Shown here: piece by piece, positions 55,293-64,000 of the stretch
Layout of the letters: the number at the start of each line of letters is the position of its first letter
Position numbering within the stretch: position 1 is the stretch's first letter
DNA from: Denitrobaculum tricleocarpae
GTDB taxonomy: Bacteria; Pseudomonadota; Alphaproteobacteria; Kiloniellales; Kiloniellaceae
NCBI RefSeq assembly: GCF_007004665.1
Contig: NZ_ML660054.1
Location: 434,001 to 498,000, forward strand
Reading direction: 5' to 3'
DNA length: 64,000 bases
Notes under the pieces: model-generated
The model's input: only the letters and a program-made list of their open reading frames with translations
What the model was told of the DNA's origin: nothing
The model's database searches: none
Position numbers and translations under genes: made by a program

Positions 55293-56147
55293 ATGCCTGA
55301 AGACAAAAAGTCCACAGCCACCGCCGCAAGTCTCCCGGACGGCGCACACAGCGATTTTACCGAGTCCATGAGTTACGGCGATTACCTCGGCCTGGATCGT
55401 TTGCTTACCAGTCAAAATCCCGTCAGCGCGGAACATGACGAACAGCTTTTCATCATCATCCATCAGGCCACCGAACTCTGGATGAAGCTGATTCTGCACG
55501 AGTTGCACGCCGCCGTTACCTGCATCCGCGCCGACAACCTCTCACCCGCCTTCAAGATGCTGGCGCGGGTCGCGCGCATCCAATCCCAGCTGATTCAGTC
55601 CTGGTCCGTCCTCTCCACCATGACCCCCGCCGATTATCTGCGGTTCCGGGACCAGCTCGGTCTGTCCTCCGGCTTTCAGTCCTTTCAATACCGCGAGATC
55701 GAGTTCCTGCTGGGGAACAAGAAACCGGCACTTCTGGCACCGCACCGCCACAAAGCGGAAATCCATGATCGTCTGAAGGCCGTTCTCGACGCGCCGAGCC
55801 TCTACGATGAGGTCGTGCTCCTGCTGGCGCGCCGGGGCTTTCCCATCGACAGTGAAGTCACCAACCGGGACTGGAGCCAACCCTATAAGGCCGCACGCTC
55901 GGTTGAAGAGGCCTGGCTGCAGGTCTACCGCTCGCCCGAAACCCATTGGGAACTCTACGATCTGGCCGAAAAGCTGGTCGACCAGGAAGACTCGTTCCAG
56001 CAATGGCGCTTCCGGCACCTGAAAACCGTCAGCCGCATCATCGGTCACAAGCGCGGGACGGGCGGCACCAGCGGGGTCAACTATCTCTCGAAGGCCCTGG
56101 ATTACACTTTCTTCCCGGAACTCTGGAATCTGCGCACATCGCTGTAG
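55293..56147 (+). CDS. kynA: Tryptophan 2,3-dioxygenase
   Basis: Haem enzyme that opens the indole ring, giving N-formylkynurenine, the first step of the pathway. The sequence has [35 protein letters not shown] with the substrate-site His, Glu and Arg area, and the haem-ligand His in [19 protein letters not shown]; it ends near FFPELW. 284 aa from the ATG at 55293, preferred because GAGAGGG lies just upstream; an ATG at 55266 without a ribosome site would add nine residues. With kynB and kynU it completes the route to anthranilate. Confidence 0.95.
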   Translation: MPEDKKSTATAASLPDGAHSDFTESMSYGDYLGLDRLLTSQNPVSAEHDEQLFIIIHQATELWMKLILHELHAAVTCIRADNLSPAFKMLARVARIQSQLIQSWSVLSTMTPADYLRFRDQLGLSSGFQSFQYREIEFLLGNKKPALLAPHRHKAEIHDRLKAVLDAPSLYDEVVLLLARRGFPIDSEVTNRDWSQPYKAARSVEEAWLQVYRSPETHWELYDLAEKLVDQEDSFQQWRFRHLKTVSRIIGHKRGTGGTSGVNYLSKALDYTFFPELWNLRTSL

Positions 56148-56407
56148 GGTTTGCGCTCTTATCTGCGATAACAGCATCGCGCGAAGACAAAGATCAGCTC
56201 TGCTGCTATGGATAGCTCTTTCGGCAAAGGCTACGATCCAGAAGTTGCGATTGAACAGCCTCAGCCAGAACACCACCGAGAGTGTATAAGCTCTTCATTT
56301 TCCATGCATTCTTCGCCATCGGCGATCTTTCGAGCTTAATCCATCCTCAACACCTTTCCGGCATTTTACCAAGTTGCAGCAGTTTTGCGGAAACACGACG
56401 GGTACAG

Positions 56408-57478
56408 ATGTCTCAAGCTCAAGCGGCGGTCGAAACCGAACAGGACGAGAATTCAAAAGCAGCCGATCTGCTTGCGCGGGATTCGCTGCGCATTCTGCCC
56501 TTGTCCTGCATTCCACTGGAGACAGCGCCGCTTCAGCGCGCGCGGATCGTAAAAAACGTACATCTCCAGGGTGTCGTCGAGATGTTTCAGGATGAGAGCA
56601 CCGGCAGCGGCCAGCTGGAGCCGGATCAGCTGCCGACCTATTACGGCTGGGATCCGAACAAAGAACATGTCGACCTGCGGCGCATCCGCGCTTTGGCGAG
56701 CCTCAGCAGCTATGACGTTTACAGCCTGCGTATCGAACTCAGGCGCCTGGGCATCGACGTGAACGACCACGAGGCTCTGACCCTCTCGGAAGAAAAGAGC
56801 AAAGAGCTGGCCGGGTATATGAAGACCTTTACCGGTCCGCTCCTGCAGCAGGTTTACGGTTCCGGCGAAGAGAACATCCAGGACTTTGGCCAGCTGGTCG
56901 CGATGTTCGCCTCCCCAAACCGCGAGGAAGCCCAACGGAACCTGCAAAAGCTGGCAGACAAGCTGGAAATCGACCTGATGGAAGTACCGGCCTTCCTGGA
57001 AGACTACGCAGACACTTTCCTGTCGCTGGCCTACTTTAAGGAGTGCATGGACCAGGTGGTCCCCGATGTGATGTCCTTTCTGGAGAATATCGGCGATCTA
57101 AAATCGAATCTGCAGCTGCAACGCACCACGGGTTTTCTCGAGACCTGCGATTTCATGGAACCGCGCCTAAACAGCATCATCACGTCGATCACAGGTCGCT
57201 TCGAACGCTTCGATCAGCATACGAAAAATCTTTGGGACAATGTCTCCGCCAATTCTTTTCAGCGCATCCGCACCATGATCAAAAGCCATCACAAGACGGT
57301 CGGTGGCGTTCTCTGCGGCCTCACCACCAAGATGGATGCGTGGGAGACAAAGTTCGGCACCATCAGCCAGGGCGCAGCAGTCGTGGCGCGGGCTGACTTT
57401 ATCATGAGTGACATGCGTCACGGCATCGCACGGCTCGAGGAGCTGGAAAAATCCGCACCGGATATCGCAGACGCCTAA
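56408..57478 (+). CDS. Conserved-looking protein of unknown function (356 aa)
   Basis: I do not recognise a named family. The protein is soluble, without signal peptide or membrane helices, acidic and predominantly helical, with segments such as LPTYYGWDPNKEHVDLRRIRAL, SSYDVYSLRIELRRLGIDVND and MDQVVPDVMSFLENIGDLKSN. Codon use and the even spread of hydrophobic residues show that it is coding. The ATG at 56408 is chosen because the upstream extension reads as non-coding. It lies alone between the kyn operon and the AraC regulator. A similar protein in other Rhodospirillales is my recollection, not checked. Confidence 0.65.
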   Translation: MSQAQAAVETEQDENSKAADLLARDSLRILPLSCIPLETAPLQRARIVKNVHLQGVVEMFQDESTGSGQLEPDQLPTYYGWDPNKEHVDLRRIRALASLSSYDVYSLRIELRRLGIDVNDHEALTLSEEKSKELAGYMKTFTGPLLQQVYGSGEENIQDFGQLVAMFASPNREEAQRNLQKLADKLEIDLMEVPAFLEDYADTFLSLAYFKECMDQVVPDVMSFLENIGDLKSNLQLQRTTGFLETCDFMEPRLNSIITSITGRFERFDQHTKNLWDNVSANSFQRIRTMIKSHHKTVGGVLCGLTTKMDAWETKFGTISQGAAVVARADFIMSDMRHGIARLEELEKSAPDIADA

Positions 57479-57525
57479 AAGCTGTCAACGCACAGATACA
57501 TTGCCTTCTCCCTGATGACGTCAAC

Positions 57526-58467
57526 TCACATCATTATGCCGGCCCGGCGGAATGCGCCCGGTCCAACACCATAGGTTTCCTTGAAGCGCCGGGAAAACGA
57601 GGGTGTCGAGGCATAACCACAGCGGCTGGCAATCTCCGCCATGTCGAGGTTAGAGCTCACCAGCAGGTTTCGAGCCTTGATCAAGCGCCACCGCGTTAGA
57701 TAGCCGATCGGCGGAATCCCAACCACGTCGCTAAAGCGCTGGGCGAAACGGGCGCGCGACATGCCCGCGATTTCGGCAAGTCCTTGAATTTTCCAACTCC
57801 GATGGGGCTGCTGATGAATTGCGTGAAGCGCTTTGGAGATCTGTCTATCTGAGAGTGCCATGACGAAGTTGCCGGGATTGCTCTCTCGTTCAGCCGCGGC
57901 GGCCATCCGTCGGACCGTCTGGATGAACAGCACTTCCAGGAGGCGCGTCAGGATGCCCGTCGTTCCCTGCCCGTCGAGCTCGGCTTCCATGGCAAGAAGT
58001 CTGAGCACCGCGCTTATCCAGGGTTCTCTTCCCAAGTCTTCCGGACGCAGGATCATAATCTCAGGCAAGCTCGCGAGGACAGGATGCTCGATCACTTCGT
58101 CAAAGTGACAGAACCCGCAAAGCAGTCGTGTGCGGCGGCTGCCCTGGCCATAAGTCAGAACACCTTGCTCAAGCGCGCCGTCAGCAACAACTTCAGCCAG
58201 AGGCACAGGATCGATTGCCGGTGCGCTTGAGAGCACTTGCCCGGCCCCATTCGGTACAATGGCAAGATCGCCATCGCTCAGTTCCCTGGCCTCTCCGTCA
58301 GGCATGCGCAACCAACAACGCCCTTCCCGAACAAAATGGAACCGGATGCGGCGACGCTCGGGCGGCACCTCGATCGAAAAGTCGCCACGCAGTTTGGCCA
58401 GAAAGTAGAGGCTGCTGCGAATTCTCAGGTTTGAGAAAACGTCAGAAAGAACATCAAAATTGTCCAA
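57526..58467 (-). CDS. AraC family transcriptional regulator
   Basis: The N-terminal half is a cupin-like AraC-binding domain (FHFVREGRCWLRMPDG, then LSDGDLAIVPNGAGQVL). The C-terminal ~100 residues hold the two AraC HTH motifs: SWKIQGLAEIAGMSRARFAQRFSDVVGIPPIGYLTRWRL and NLDMAEIASRCGYASTPSFSRRFKETYGVGPGAFR (both in parts). The family start LDNFDVLSDVF supports the TTG at 58467, which has AGGAAA just upstream; a longer frame starts at 58542 and overlaps the LysE leader. It is divergent from a LysE-type exporter about 105 bp away and probably controls it. Confidence 0.88.
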   Translation of the reverse strand: MDNFDVLSDVFSNLRIRSSLYFLAKLRGDFSIEVPPERRRIRFHFVREGRCWLRMPDGEARELSDGDLAIVPNGAGQVLSSAPAIDPVPLAEVVADGALEQGVLTYGQGSRRTRLLCGFCHFDEVIEHPVLASLPEIMILRPEDLGREPWISAVLRLLAMEAELDGQGTTGILTRLLEVLFIQTVRRMAAAAERESNPGNFVMALSDRQISKALHAIHQQPHRSWKIQGLAEIAGMSRARFAQRFSDVVGIPPIGYLTRWRLIKARNLLVSSNLDMAEIASRCGYASTPSFSRRFKETYGVGPGAFRRAGIMM

Positions 58468-58571
58468 TTTTCCTACATCTTGAGACGATTGGATAAAAAA
58501 CTGAGATGATGTCAGAGTGTTTTGCCTTTGCCGGCATGTCAAGGTTGCCTGAATTCACGGGAGGAACCTGC

Positions 58572-59183
58572 ATGCCGCAAGAGACCATTATCGCCCTCAT
58601 GGGCTTCGCTTTCGTGATGTCCGTATCGCCTGGTCCCGGTAATTTTTTACTGCTGGCCTCCGGCGTCAATTTCGGCTTCCAGCGGTCTGTCCCGCTGATC
58701 CTCGGGATCTGTTCGGGATTTCTGACAATGGTATTTTGCGTTGGTCTCGGGCTCGGGCAGGTTCTGGAGCGGGCGCCCATTATCTATACGATACTGAAAT
58801 TCGCCTGTGCAGCCTACGTTCTTTGGCTGGCGTTGAAGATCGCGAGAAGCCGTTCTTTAGGGAGTAAAGATCAGGATGAGTTGGGCCAGCCCATTTCCTT
58901 TCTGCAGGCGGCTCTTTTTCAGTTGGTCAACCCAAAGGCCTGGGCGGTGGCGCTGATAGTGACAGTCTCCTACACCGACCCGGAGAACTATATGCCCAGC
59001 CTGATCGTGATGATCCTTCTCTTCGCGCTGGTCAACGTTCCTTCCATAAGCCTCTGGGCAGCCTCAGGTGTTGCCCTCAAACACTTCCTTGGTGATGGCC
59101 GCAAAGTCGCCGTTTTCAACATCTTCATGGCCGTCCTGCTGGCGGCCTCTATGGCACCGGTCCTGCTTGGGACATTTGAATGA
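58572..59183 (+). CDS. LysE/RhtB family amino-acid exporter
   Basis: A 203-aa, six-helix exporter. The start ATG at 58572 has GGGAGGA about eight bases upstream and gives the family start (IALMGFAFVMSVSPGPGNFLLLASG in parts), with the PGP motif at the end of the first helix. FQLVNPKAWAVALIV is the typical loop before the fifth helix. LysE/RhtB proteins export amino acids; which one is not readable. A divergent AraC regulator lies upstream. It is convergent with cysS, with 31 bp between. Confidence 0.9.
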   Translation: MPQETIIALMGFAFVMSVSPGPGNFLLLASGVNFGFQRSVPLILGICSGFLTMVFCVGLGLGQVLERAPIIYTILKFACAAYVLWLALKIARSRSLGSKDQDELGQPISFLQAALFQLVNPKAWAVALIVTVSYTDPENYMPSLIVMILLFALVNVPSISLWAASGVALKHFLGDGRKVAVFNIFMAVLLAASMAPVLLGTFE

Positions 59184-59214
59184 ACAGACTATCGAAACTG
59201 GCCTTTAAGAAGCT

Positions 59215-60606
59215 TCACTTCCGGCGCCAGGTCGTCCCGCCGGCGCCGTCCTCCAGGACGATCCCCATGGCATCGAGCTGATCGCGGACCTGGTCGGCCT
59301 TGGCGAAGTCCCTTGCCTTGCGGGCTTCAGCGCGCGCAAGGATCAAGCCTTCGATCTCTGCCGCATCGTCATCGCCTGCATCGCCCTGGAACCAGCTTTC
59401 GGGATCGCCCTCCAGCAAACCGAGCAACCGCCCGCCAGCCAAGAGCTCGCCCTTCAGCCTGGCAAGCAAGGTTTCGTCGCGGGCCTCGGCATGGGCCGCC
59501 TTGTTGAGCGCCGTGCCGACTTCGTGCAGAGCGGCAAGCGCCAAGGGTGTGTTGACGTCGTCCTCAAGGGCGGCAACAAGCGCCGCAGGCGGCTCCAATC
59601 CGCTTGGCGCGATCCCCTCGACCGTGCGCAAGGCACCATAAAGACGATCCAGCTGGCTTTTCGATTCCGCTACCTTTTCCCGGGTGAAGTCCAAGGGCTG
59701 GCGGTAATGCGCCGAGAGCAGGGTGAGGCGCATCGCTTCGCCCGAAAGCCCCTCGTCCCGCAACTGACGGACCGTGAAGAAGTTGCCGAGCGACTTCGAC
59801 ATCTTTTCACCGTTCACCACTACATAGCCGTTGTGCATCCAGTAGTTCACGTAAGACACGCCGTGCGCACAGCTTGACTGCGCCAGCTCGTTCTCATGGT
59901 GGGGAAAGGTCAGATCCAGACCGCCGCCATGGATATCAAAGGTTTTACCCAGATGCTCTTCGGACATGGCCGAGCACTCGATGTGCCAGCCGGGCCGGCC
60001 GCGCCCCCAGGGACTGTCCCAACCGGGCTGGGTCTCAGAGCTGGGTTTCCAGAGAACAAAATCGGCGGGGTCTTTTTTGTAAGGTGCAACCTCGACCCGC
60101 GCCCCCGCAACCATGTCATCGCGGTTCCGCCCGGACAGCGCGCCGTAGTCCGCCATCGAGGGCACGTTGAAAAGCACATGACCTTCAGCCGCATAGGCAT
60201 GGCCCTTCTCGATCAGCTGTTCGGTGATCGAGATCATCTGCGCGATATGGTCGGTCGCACGCGGCTCTACACTCGGGGGCAAAGCTCCGAGTGCGGCCAT
60301 GTCATCGTGATAGGCTTGCGTGGTCCGCGTTGTGACGTCTTCAATCGACTCACCCTTTGCCTTGGCGGCATCGATGATTTTGTCTTCGACATCGGTGATG
60401 TTGCGGGCATAGGTGACGTGATCCTCGCCGTAGATCCAACGCAGCAGGCGGAAGACCACATCGAAAACCACCACAGGGCGCGCATTGCCGATGTGGGCGA
60501 AATCGTAGACGGTCGGCCCGCAGACATACATCCGTACATTCGACGGATCGATCGGCTCAAAGCGCTGCTTTTTGCGTCCAAGCGTATTGTATATCTGAAG
60601 TGCCAT
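59215..60606 (-). CDS. cysS: Cysteinyl-tRNA synthetase
   Basis: Class Ia synthetase of 463 aa. It begins LQIYNTLGRKKQRFEPI and has VRMYVCGPTVYDFAHIGNAR, holding the zinc Cys and the HIGN motif, then WHIECSAMSEEHLG (second zinc Cys), FPHHENELAQS (zinc His and Glu) and the GEKMSKSLGNF loop. The C-terminal DALR helical region is complete. It is the last gene of nadE-gltX-cysS, about 80 bp after gltX. Confidence 0.97.
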   Translation of the reverse strand: MALQIYNTLGRKKQRFEPIDPSNVRMYVCGPTVYDFAHIGNARPVVVFDVVFRLLRWIYGEDHVTYARNITDVEDKIIDAAKAKGESIEDVTTRTTQAYHDDMAALGALPPSVEPRATDHIAQMISITEQLIEKGHAYAAEGHVLFNVPSMADYGALSGRNRDDMVAGARVEVAPYKKDPADFVLWKPSSETQPGWDSPWGRGRPGWHIECSAMSEEHLGKTFDIHGGGLDLTFPHHENELAQSSCAHGVSYVNYWMHNGYVVVNGEKMSKSLGNFFTVRQLRDEGLSGEAMRLTLLSAHYRQPLDFTREKVAESKSQLDRLYGALRTVEGIAPSGLEPPAALVAALEDDVNTPLALAALHEVGTALNKAAHAEARDETLLARLKGELLAGGRLLGLLEGDPESWFQGDAGDDDAAEIEGLILARAEARKARDFAKADQVRDQLDAMGIVLEDGAGGTTWRRK

Positions 60607-60685
60607 GTTTCACCGGTAGGGCTGTTGAGCGCAGGTATGCGGCCACATTAATTCGGACTGATTGAAAACAAGTCAAGCCGCCAAT

Positions 60686-62008
60686 CTAGGCGGTTTCGCC
60701 TTTGAGGCGTGCCGCCGCCCGTTCCCGTCCGATCAACGGCAGCAGAACCTTGAGCTCTGGTCCATGATCAAGACCTGTGAGCGCGAGCCGGAGCGGCATA
60801 AAGAGCGCCTTCCCCTTGCGTCCGCTGGAAGCTTTCAAAGCGCCCGTCAGGCTGCCCCAGGTTGCCTCATCCCAAGGTTCGGGCGGAAGCTGCTCGGCGG
60901 CGGACTGCGTGAAGTCCGCGTCCTCGATGACCGGCTTCACGGCACCCCGGCAGATATCGTGCCACAGCTTGGCGTCGCTCAACTTGGTCAAATTGGGCCG
61001 CACGGCGTTCCAGAGCACCTCGTTGAAGTCATCGGACAGGCGCGCCTTAACCGACTCAAAGCTCATCAGATGGAGCAGACGTGCGTTCAAAAGATCCAGC
61101 TCCTCCGGGTCAAAGCGCGGCGTACCCCGGCTGAAGTGGGTGATGTCGAACTGTTTCGCCAGCTGGCTCAGATCCGTCACCGGCTCGATGGCGTCCGACG
61201 ATCCCAGACGCGCCAGATAGCTGTTCAGGGTCATGGGCTCCAGGCCCCTCTCGCGCAGCGACTGAAGGCTCAGGCTGCCGATCCGTTTGGACAGCCCCTG
61301 CCCGCTCGCGTCGGCCACGAGCGGCAGATGCGCGAAGGTCGGAATGCTGCCGCCCAACGCCTCAAAGAGCTGGACTTGGACGGCGGTATTCGAGACATGA
61401 TCCTCACCGCGCAGAATATGCGTGACGTCCAGTTCAATGTCATCGACCACCGACGAGATCGTGTAGAGCGGCCGACCGTCTTCGCGGATCAGGACCGGAT
61501 CGGTCAGGTGCGCGCCGTTGAAATGCACCGCACCACGAACCAGGTCCTCCCACTCGATGTCCTCATGCTCGAGCTTGAAGCGCCAGTGGGGCCTCCGGCC
61601 CTCGGCTTCGAACTTCGTCCGCTCATCATCGCTCAGTTTCAGGGCACCGCGGTCATAAATCGGCGGGCGCCCTGCCTGCAGAGCGATTTTGCGCTTGAGA
61701 CCGAGTTCCTCGGGTGTCTCGTAGCAGGGATAAAGCCGCCCGGCGGCCTTCAGTTTTTCAGCGGCAAGATCGTAGCGCTCCAGACGCTCCGACTGTGTCG
61801 CAACCTCGTCCCACTCCAGACCCAGCCAGAGAAGGTCATCCTTGATTGCCTGGGTATATTCGTCGCGCGAGCGCTCGCTATCGGTGTCGTCGATGCGCAG
61901 CAGAAACGAACCACCGGCGTTGCGCGCCATAAGCCAATTCAGCAACGCCGGGCGGGCATTTCCAACATGAAGCAGACCTGTCGGACTGGGGGCGAACCGG
62001 ACTTTCAT
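60686..62008 (-). CDS. gltX: Glutamyl-tRNA synthetase, second (GltX2-like) type
   Basis: A 440-aa class I synthetase with [22 protein letters not shown] (HIGH motif as HVGN) and, in place of [16 protein letters not shown]. The shorter length and KRIGS-type loop match the second GluRS found in many alphaproteobacteria; in several species one of the two GluRS types charges tRNA-Gln for amidation by GatCAB. No glnS or gat genes are in the window. The adjacent genes are nadE (3 bp upstream) and cysS. Which tRNA it prefers is inference. Confidence 0.92.
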   Translation of the reverse strand: MKVRFAPSPTGLLHVGNARPALLNWLMARNAGGSFLLRIDDTDSERSRDEYTQAIKDDLLWLGLEWDEVATQSERLERYDLAAEKLKAAGRLYPCYETPEELGLKRKIALQAGRPPIYDRGALKLSDDERTKFEAEGRRPHWRFKLEHEDIEWEDLVRGAVHFNGAHLTDPVLIREDGRPLYTISSVVDDIELDVTHILRGEDHVSNTAVQVQLFEALGGSIPTFAHLPLVADASGQGLSKRIGSLSLQSLRERGLEPMTLNSYLARLGSSDAIEPVTDLSQLAKQFDITHFSRGTPRFDPEELDLLNARLLHLMSFESVKARLSDDFNEVLWNAVRPNLTKLSDAKLWHDICRGAVKPVIEDADFTQSAAEQLPPEPWDEATWGSLTGALKASSGRKGKALFMPLRLALTGLDHGPELKVLLPLIGRERAAARLKGETA

Positions 62009-62011
62009 GGC

Positions 62012-63697
62012 TTACAAAGGACCTTTAAAGGCATTGGTGATGGGATAACGGCGGTCCCGCCCGAATGCCCGGCGCGTGATCTTCACGCCGGGCGCGGCCT
62101 GGCGCCGCTTGTACTCCGCGAGTTCCAGAAGGCGCCAGATCCGGTTGACGGTTTCCCGGTCATGCCCACGCGCTACGATCTCGTCGATCCCCGCCTCACC
62201 CTCGATCAGGCACTCAAGGATATCGTCCAGCTTGTCATAGGGCGGCAGGCTGTCTTCGTCTTTCTGGTCGGGTTTAAGTTCGGCAGTGGGCGGTTTCGTA
62301 ATGATCCTCTCGGGGATCACTCGGCCTTCCGGCCCCAAAAGACCGGTGGCCTGGGACTGATTGCGCCAGCGCGAGAGTTCGAAAACCGTCGTCTTGTAAA
62401 GATCCTTCAAGACATTGTAGCCGCCGCACATATCGCCATAGAGCGTCGCGTAGCCGACCGAGACCTCTGACTTGTTGCCTGTGGAAAGCACCATATGTCC
62501 CAGCTTGTTCGACAAGGCCATCAAGGTCAGTCCACGCGAGCGCGACTGGATGTTTTCTTCGGTGATGCCCGGCGTCGTGCCGTTAAAGAGCGGCTTGAGC
62601 ATGGCATCGAAGGCGTCCATCGCCGGCTCGATACTGACGCTGTCCAGCTTGACCCCAAGGAGCTCGGCGGCTTCGGCTGCGTCGTCCAGGCTTTCCTGGC
62701 TGGTGTAGGGAGACGGCATCATCACACAATGCACACGATCCGCCCCAAGCGCATCGACGGCAATGGCCGCGGACAGCGCCGAATCGATGCCTCCCGAAAG
62801 TCCGAGCAGGACACCGGGAAAGCGGTTTTTCTCGACATAATCCCGCAGGCCCAGAACAAGTGCGCTGTAGATGGTTTCCAGCTTCGGTGCGGGCGCAACG
62901 CGCGGGCCCTCTTCGCAGACCCAACCATCTGCCGCACGTTCCCACTGAGTGGTGACGACCGCCTCACTGTACATGGCGAGCTTTACCCGCAGATCGCTGT
63001 CGCTCCCAAGCACGTAAGACCCGCCATCGAAGACCAGTTCATCCTGACCGCCGACCTGGTTCACATAGACCAGCGGCAGTTCCGTCTCCACGACACGGGC
63101 AACGCCCAACTGAAGCCGCTCGTCTTCTTTTTCCAATTCGTAGGGCGAACCATTGATGCAGATCAGAATCTCCGCGCCGGACTCGGTCAGGCACTCTGAG
63201 ACCTCCGGAAACCACATGTCCTCGCAGACCATGACCCCAAGGCGGACATCCCTGAAGTTCATCGGACCGTTCAAAGGACCGGCGGCAAAGAGGCGGACCT
63301 CATCGAACACACCGTAGTTCGGCAGGTCATGCTTGTAGCGGGTGCCCAAAATCTGACCATCATCCATCAGGACCGCAGCGTTGAAGACCTTTCCGCGCAG
63401 GGGCGAACGGGCAGAACGGTCCTCGCGCCAGGGCGCACCGATCAGCAGCCCCGGCCCGCCATCGGCCGTATCGGCGGCCAGTGCTTCCAGCGCCGCATCG
63501 ACCCGATCCAGGAACATGGGCTTCAGCACAAGGTCCTCGGCGGGATACCCGGTGATATACATCTCGCTGGCCACCATCAGCTCGGCGCCCTGCGCCCCAG
63601 CTTCCACGCGCGCCGCACGGATTTTCGCGAGATTACCCTCAATATCGCCCAGGGTAGGATTGAGCTGGGCGAGGCATATTTTCAGCATGTCAGTCAT
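62012..63697 (-). CDS. nadE: Glutamine-dependent NAD+ synthetase
   Basis: Converts deamido-NAD to NAD with glutamine and ATP. Of 561 aa, the N-terminal ~260 are a nitrilase-type glutaminase with the Glu in VASEMYITGYPAEDL, Lys in YKHDLPNYGVFDE and Cys in LGVMVCEDMWFPE. The C-terminal domain is an ammonia-dependent synthetase with the P-loop VLLGLSGGIDSALSAAIAV near 295, then VGYATLYGDMCGGYNVLKDLYKT. It heads nadE-gltX-cysS on the minus strand, 3 bp before gltX. Complete. Confidence 0.97.
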   Translation of the reverse strand: MTDMLKICLAQLNPTLGDIEGNLAKIRAARVEAGAQGAELMVASEMYITGYPAEDLVLKPMFLDRVDAALEALAADTADGGPGLLIGAPWREDRSARSPLRGKVFNAAVLMDDGQILGTRYKHDLPNYGVFDEVRLFAAGPLNGPMNFRDVRLGVMVCEDMWFPEVSECLTESGAEILICINGSPYELEKEDERLQLGVARVVETELPLVYVNQVGGQDELVFDGGSYVLGSDSDLRVKLAMYSEAVVTTQWERAADGWVCEEGPRVAPAPKLETIYSALVLGLRDYVEKNRFPGVLLGLSGGIDSALSAAIAVDALGADRVHCVMMPSPYTSQESLDDAAEAAELLGVKLDSVSIEPAMDAFDAMLKPLFNGTTPGITEENIQSRSRGLTLMALSNKLGHMVLSTGNKSEVSVGYATLYGDMCGGYNVLKDLYKTTVFELSRWRNQSQATGLLGPEGRVIPERIITKPPTAELKPDQKDEDSLPPYDKLDDILECLIEGEAGIDEIVARGHDRETVNRIWRLLELAEYKRRQAAPGVKITRRAFGRDRRYPITNAFKGPL

Positions 63698-63800
63698 AGC
63701 AGATTACTTAGCTCTACCGGACGATCACAGCAAGGATGAGAAAAAGGCCTGAGGTCCGATTTTCAAGAAAACCCGGCGTCACCATCCAAATCAAGCGGTA

Positions 63801-64000
63801 TCAGAGGGCCGTTAAACCGTGGGTTTCAAGAATTTCAATCAGCATTTCGCCGCTGCCTTCGCGATGTTTTCGGTGGATGCGGCGGGCCGCCTCACCATCC
63901 CGCCGGCGCAGCGCATCTAGCAGATCTGCATGGTCCTGGCTGGATTTTGTCGGTTTCGGACGCAATCGAAGCGTGATCATCCGTACCCGGTGTGCCTGAT
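63801..64000 (-). CDS. GntR family regulator (FCD domain), C-terminal end only
   Basis: The minus-strand frame is open from the window end to a TGA at 63801, giving 66 residues: RVRMITLRLRPKPTKSSQDHADLLDALRRRDGEAARRIHRKH (in parts), then LIEILETHGLTAL. The SxxDHxxLLDALRRRDGEAA pattern with its His is the metal- and effector-binding end of FadR-type FCD domains. The HTH domain lies outside the window. It is on the same strand as nadE, with about 100 bp between. Confidence 0.78.
   Translation of the reverse strand, partial: QAHRVRMITLRLRPKPTKSSQDHADLLDALRRRDGEAARRIHRKHREGSGEMLIEILETHGLTAL

Noticed and set aside
60662-62470. 602-codon plus-strand open frame opposite gltX and nadE
   Set aside because: A shadow of the GC-rich coding strand. 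The minus-strand products are unambiguous synthetases.

Overview
The window reads as a chromosomal segment of an alphaproteobacterium, most likely a Rhodospirillales-type marine or halotolerant lineage. This rests on gene content rather than a search: alphaproteobacterial families (DUF1476 zeta-type ATPase inhibitor, DUF2794, DUF2937), the purS-purQ-purL-bolA-grxD order, a two-GluRS-type gltX, and a GC-rich background with many GTG starts and 4-base ATGA/GTGA gene overlaps. Most of the 64 kb is housekeeping sequence, cut by a few AT-richer accessory patches.

Layout. 1-3.1 kb: end of cvpA, purF, DUF2937 and an SDR in one operon. 3.1-4.1 kb: a two-gene unit of an ArsI/CadI-like glyoxalase-fold protein and a SigZ-like ECF sigma factor, both with cysteine-pair tails. 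4.2-7.7 kb: YfgM-like protein, bamB and der (outer-membrane assembly and ribosome biogenesis). 8-17.6 kb: small lipoprotein, DUF2794, glyoxalase II-type hydrolase, Kef-type antiporter with an unexplained leader, diguanylate cyclase, slyX, double DUF427, and SulP-STAS-cNMP. 17.9-21.7 kb: an AT-rich island of debris (broken membrane gene, internally deleted IS5-type element, integrase, transposase and H-NS-like fragments) around one intact, translationally coupled pair, a TylF-type methyltransferase and a PhyH-type dioxygenase. 21.8-26.8 kb: guaB-rsmB-GNAT-guaA. 27.1-29.3 kb: ppx/gppA and rlmE. 29.5 kb: tRNA-Gln(CTG), then a CPBP protease. 30.8-41.7 kb: purB, DUF1476, NRDE, a DMT transporter, purC, an NrtS-MCP fusion, mlaC, purS-purQ-purL, bolA and grxD. 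41.9-44.9 kb: ten-TM metal exporter, rpsD, and a DMT transporter with an apparent CTG start. 45-47.2 kb: a two-gene cassette of a secreted or membrane protein of unknown family and a Hint-domain protein. 47.3-49.7 kb: trmJ and cimA. 50-51.1 kb: a kinase remnant and a DUF2975/HTH pair. 51.3-56.1 kb: a beta-barrel protein and a DUF2817-kynB-kynU-kynA operon. 56.4-59.2 kb: an unknown 356-aa protein, and a divergent AraC regulator and LysE exporter. 59.2-64 kb: nadE-gltX-cysS and the end of a GntR/FCD regulator.

The dominant theme is purine synthesis. purF, purSQL, purC, purB, guaA and guaB cover most committed steps to AMP and GMP in separate transcription units. KynA, KynB and KynU together convert tryptophan to anthranilate. 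BolA and Grx4 are iron-sulfur handling partners. The points most worth a second look are the Hint cassette, the NrtS-MCP fusion, the island methyltransferase/dioxygenase pair, and the sigma/ArsI unit. I did not recognise a complete, named defence or secretion system.
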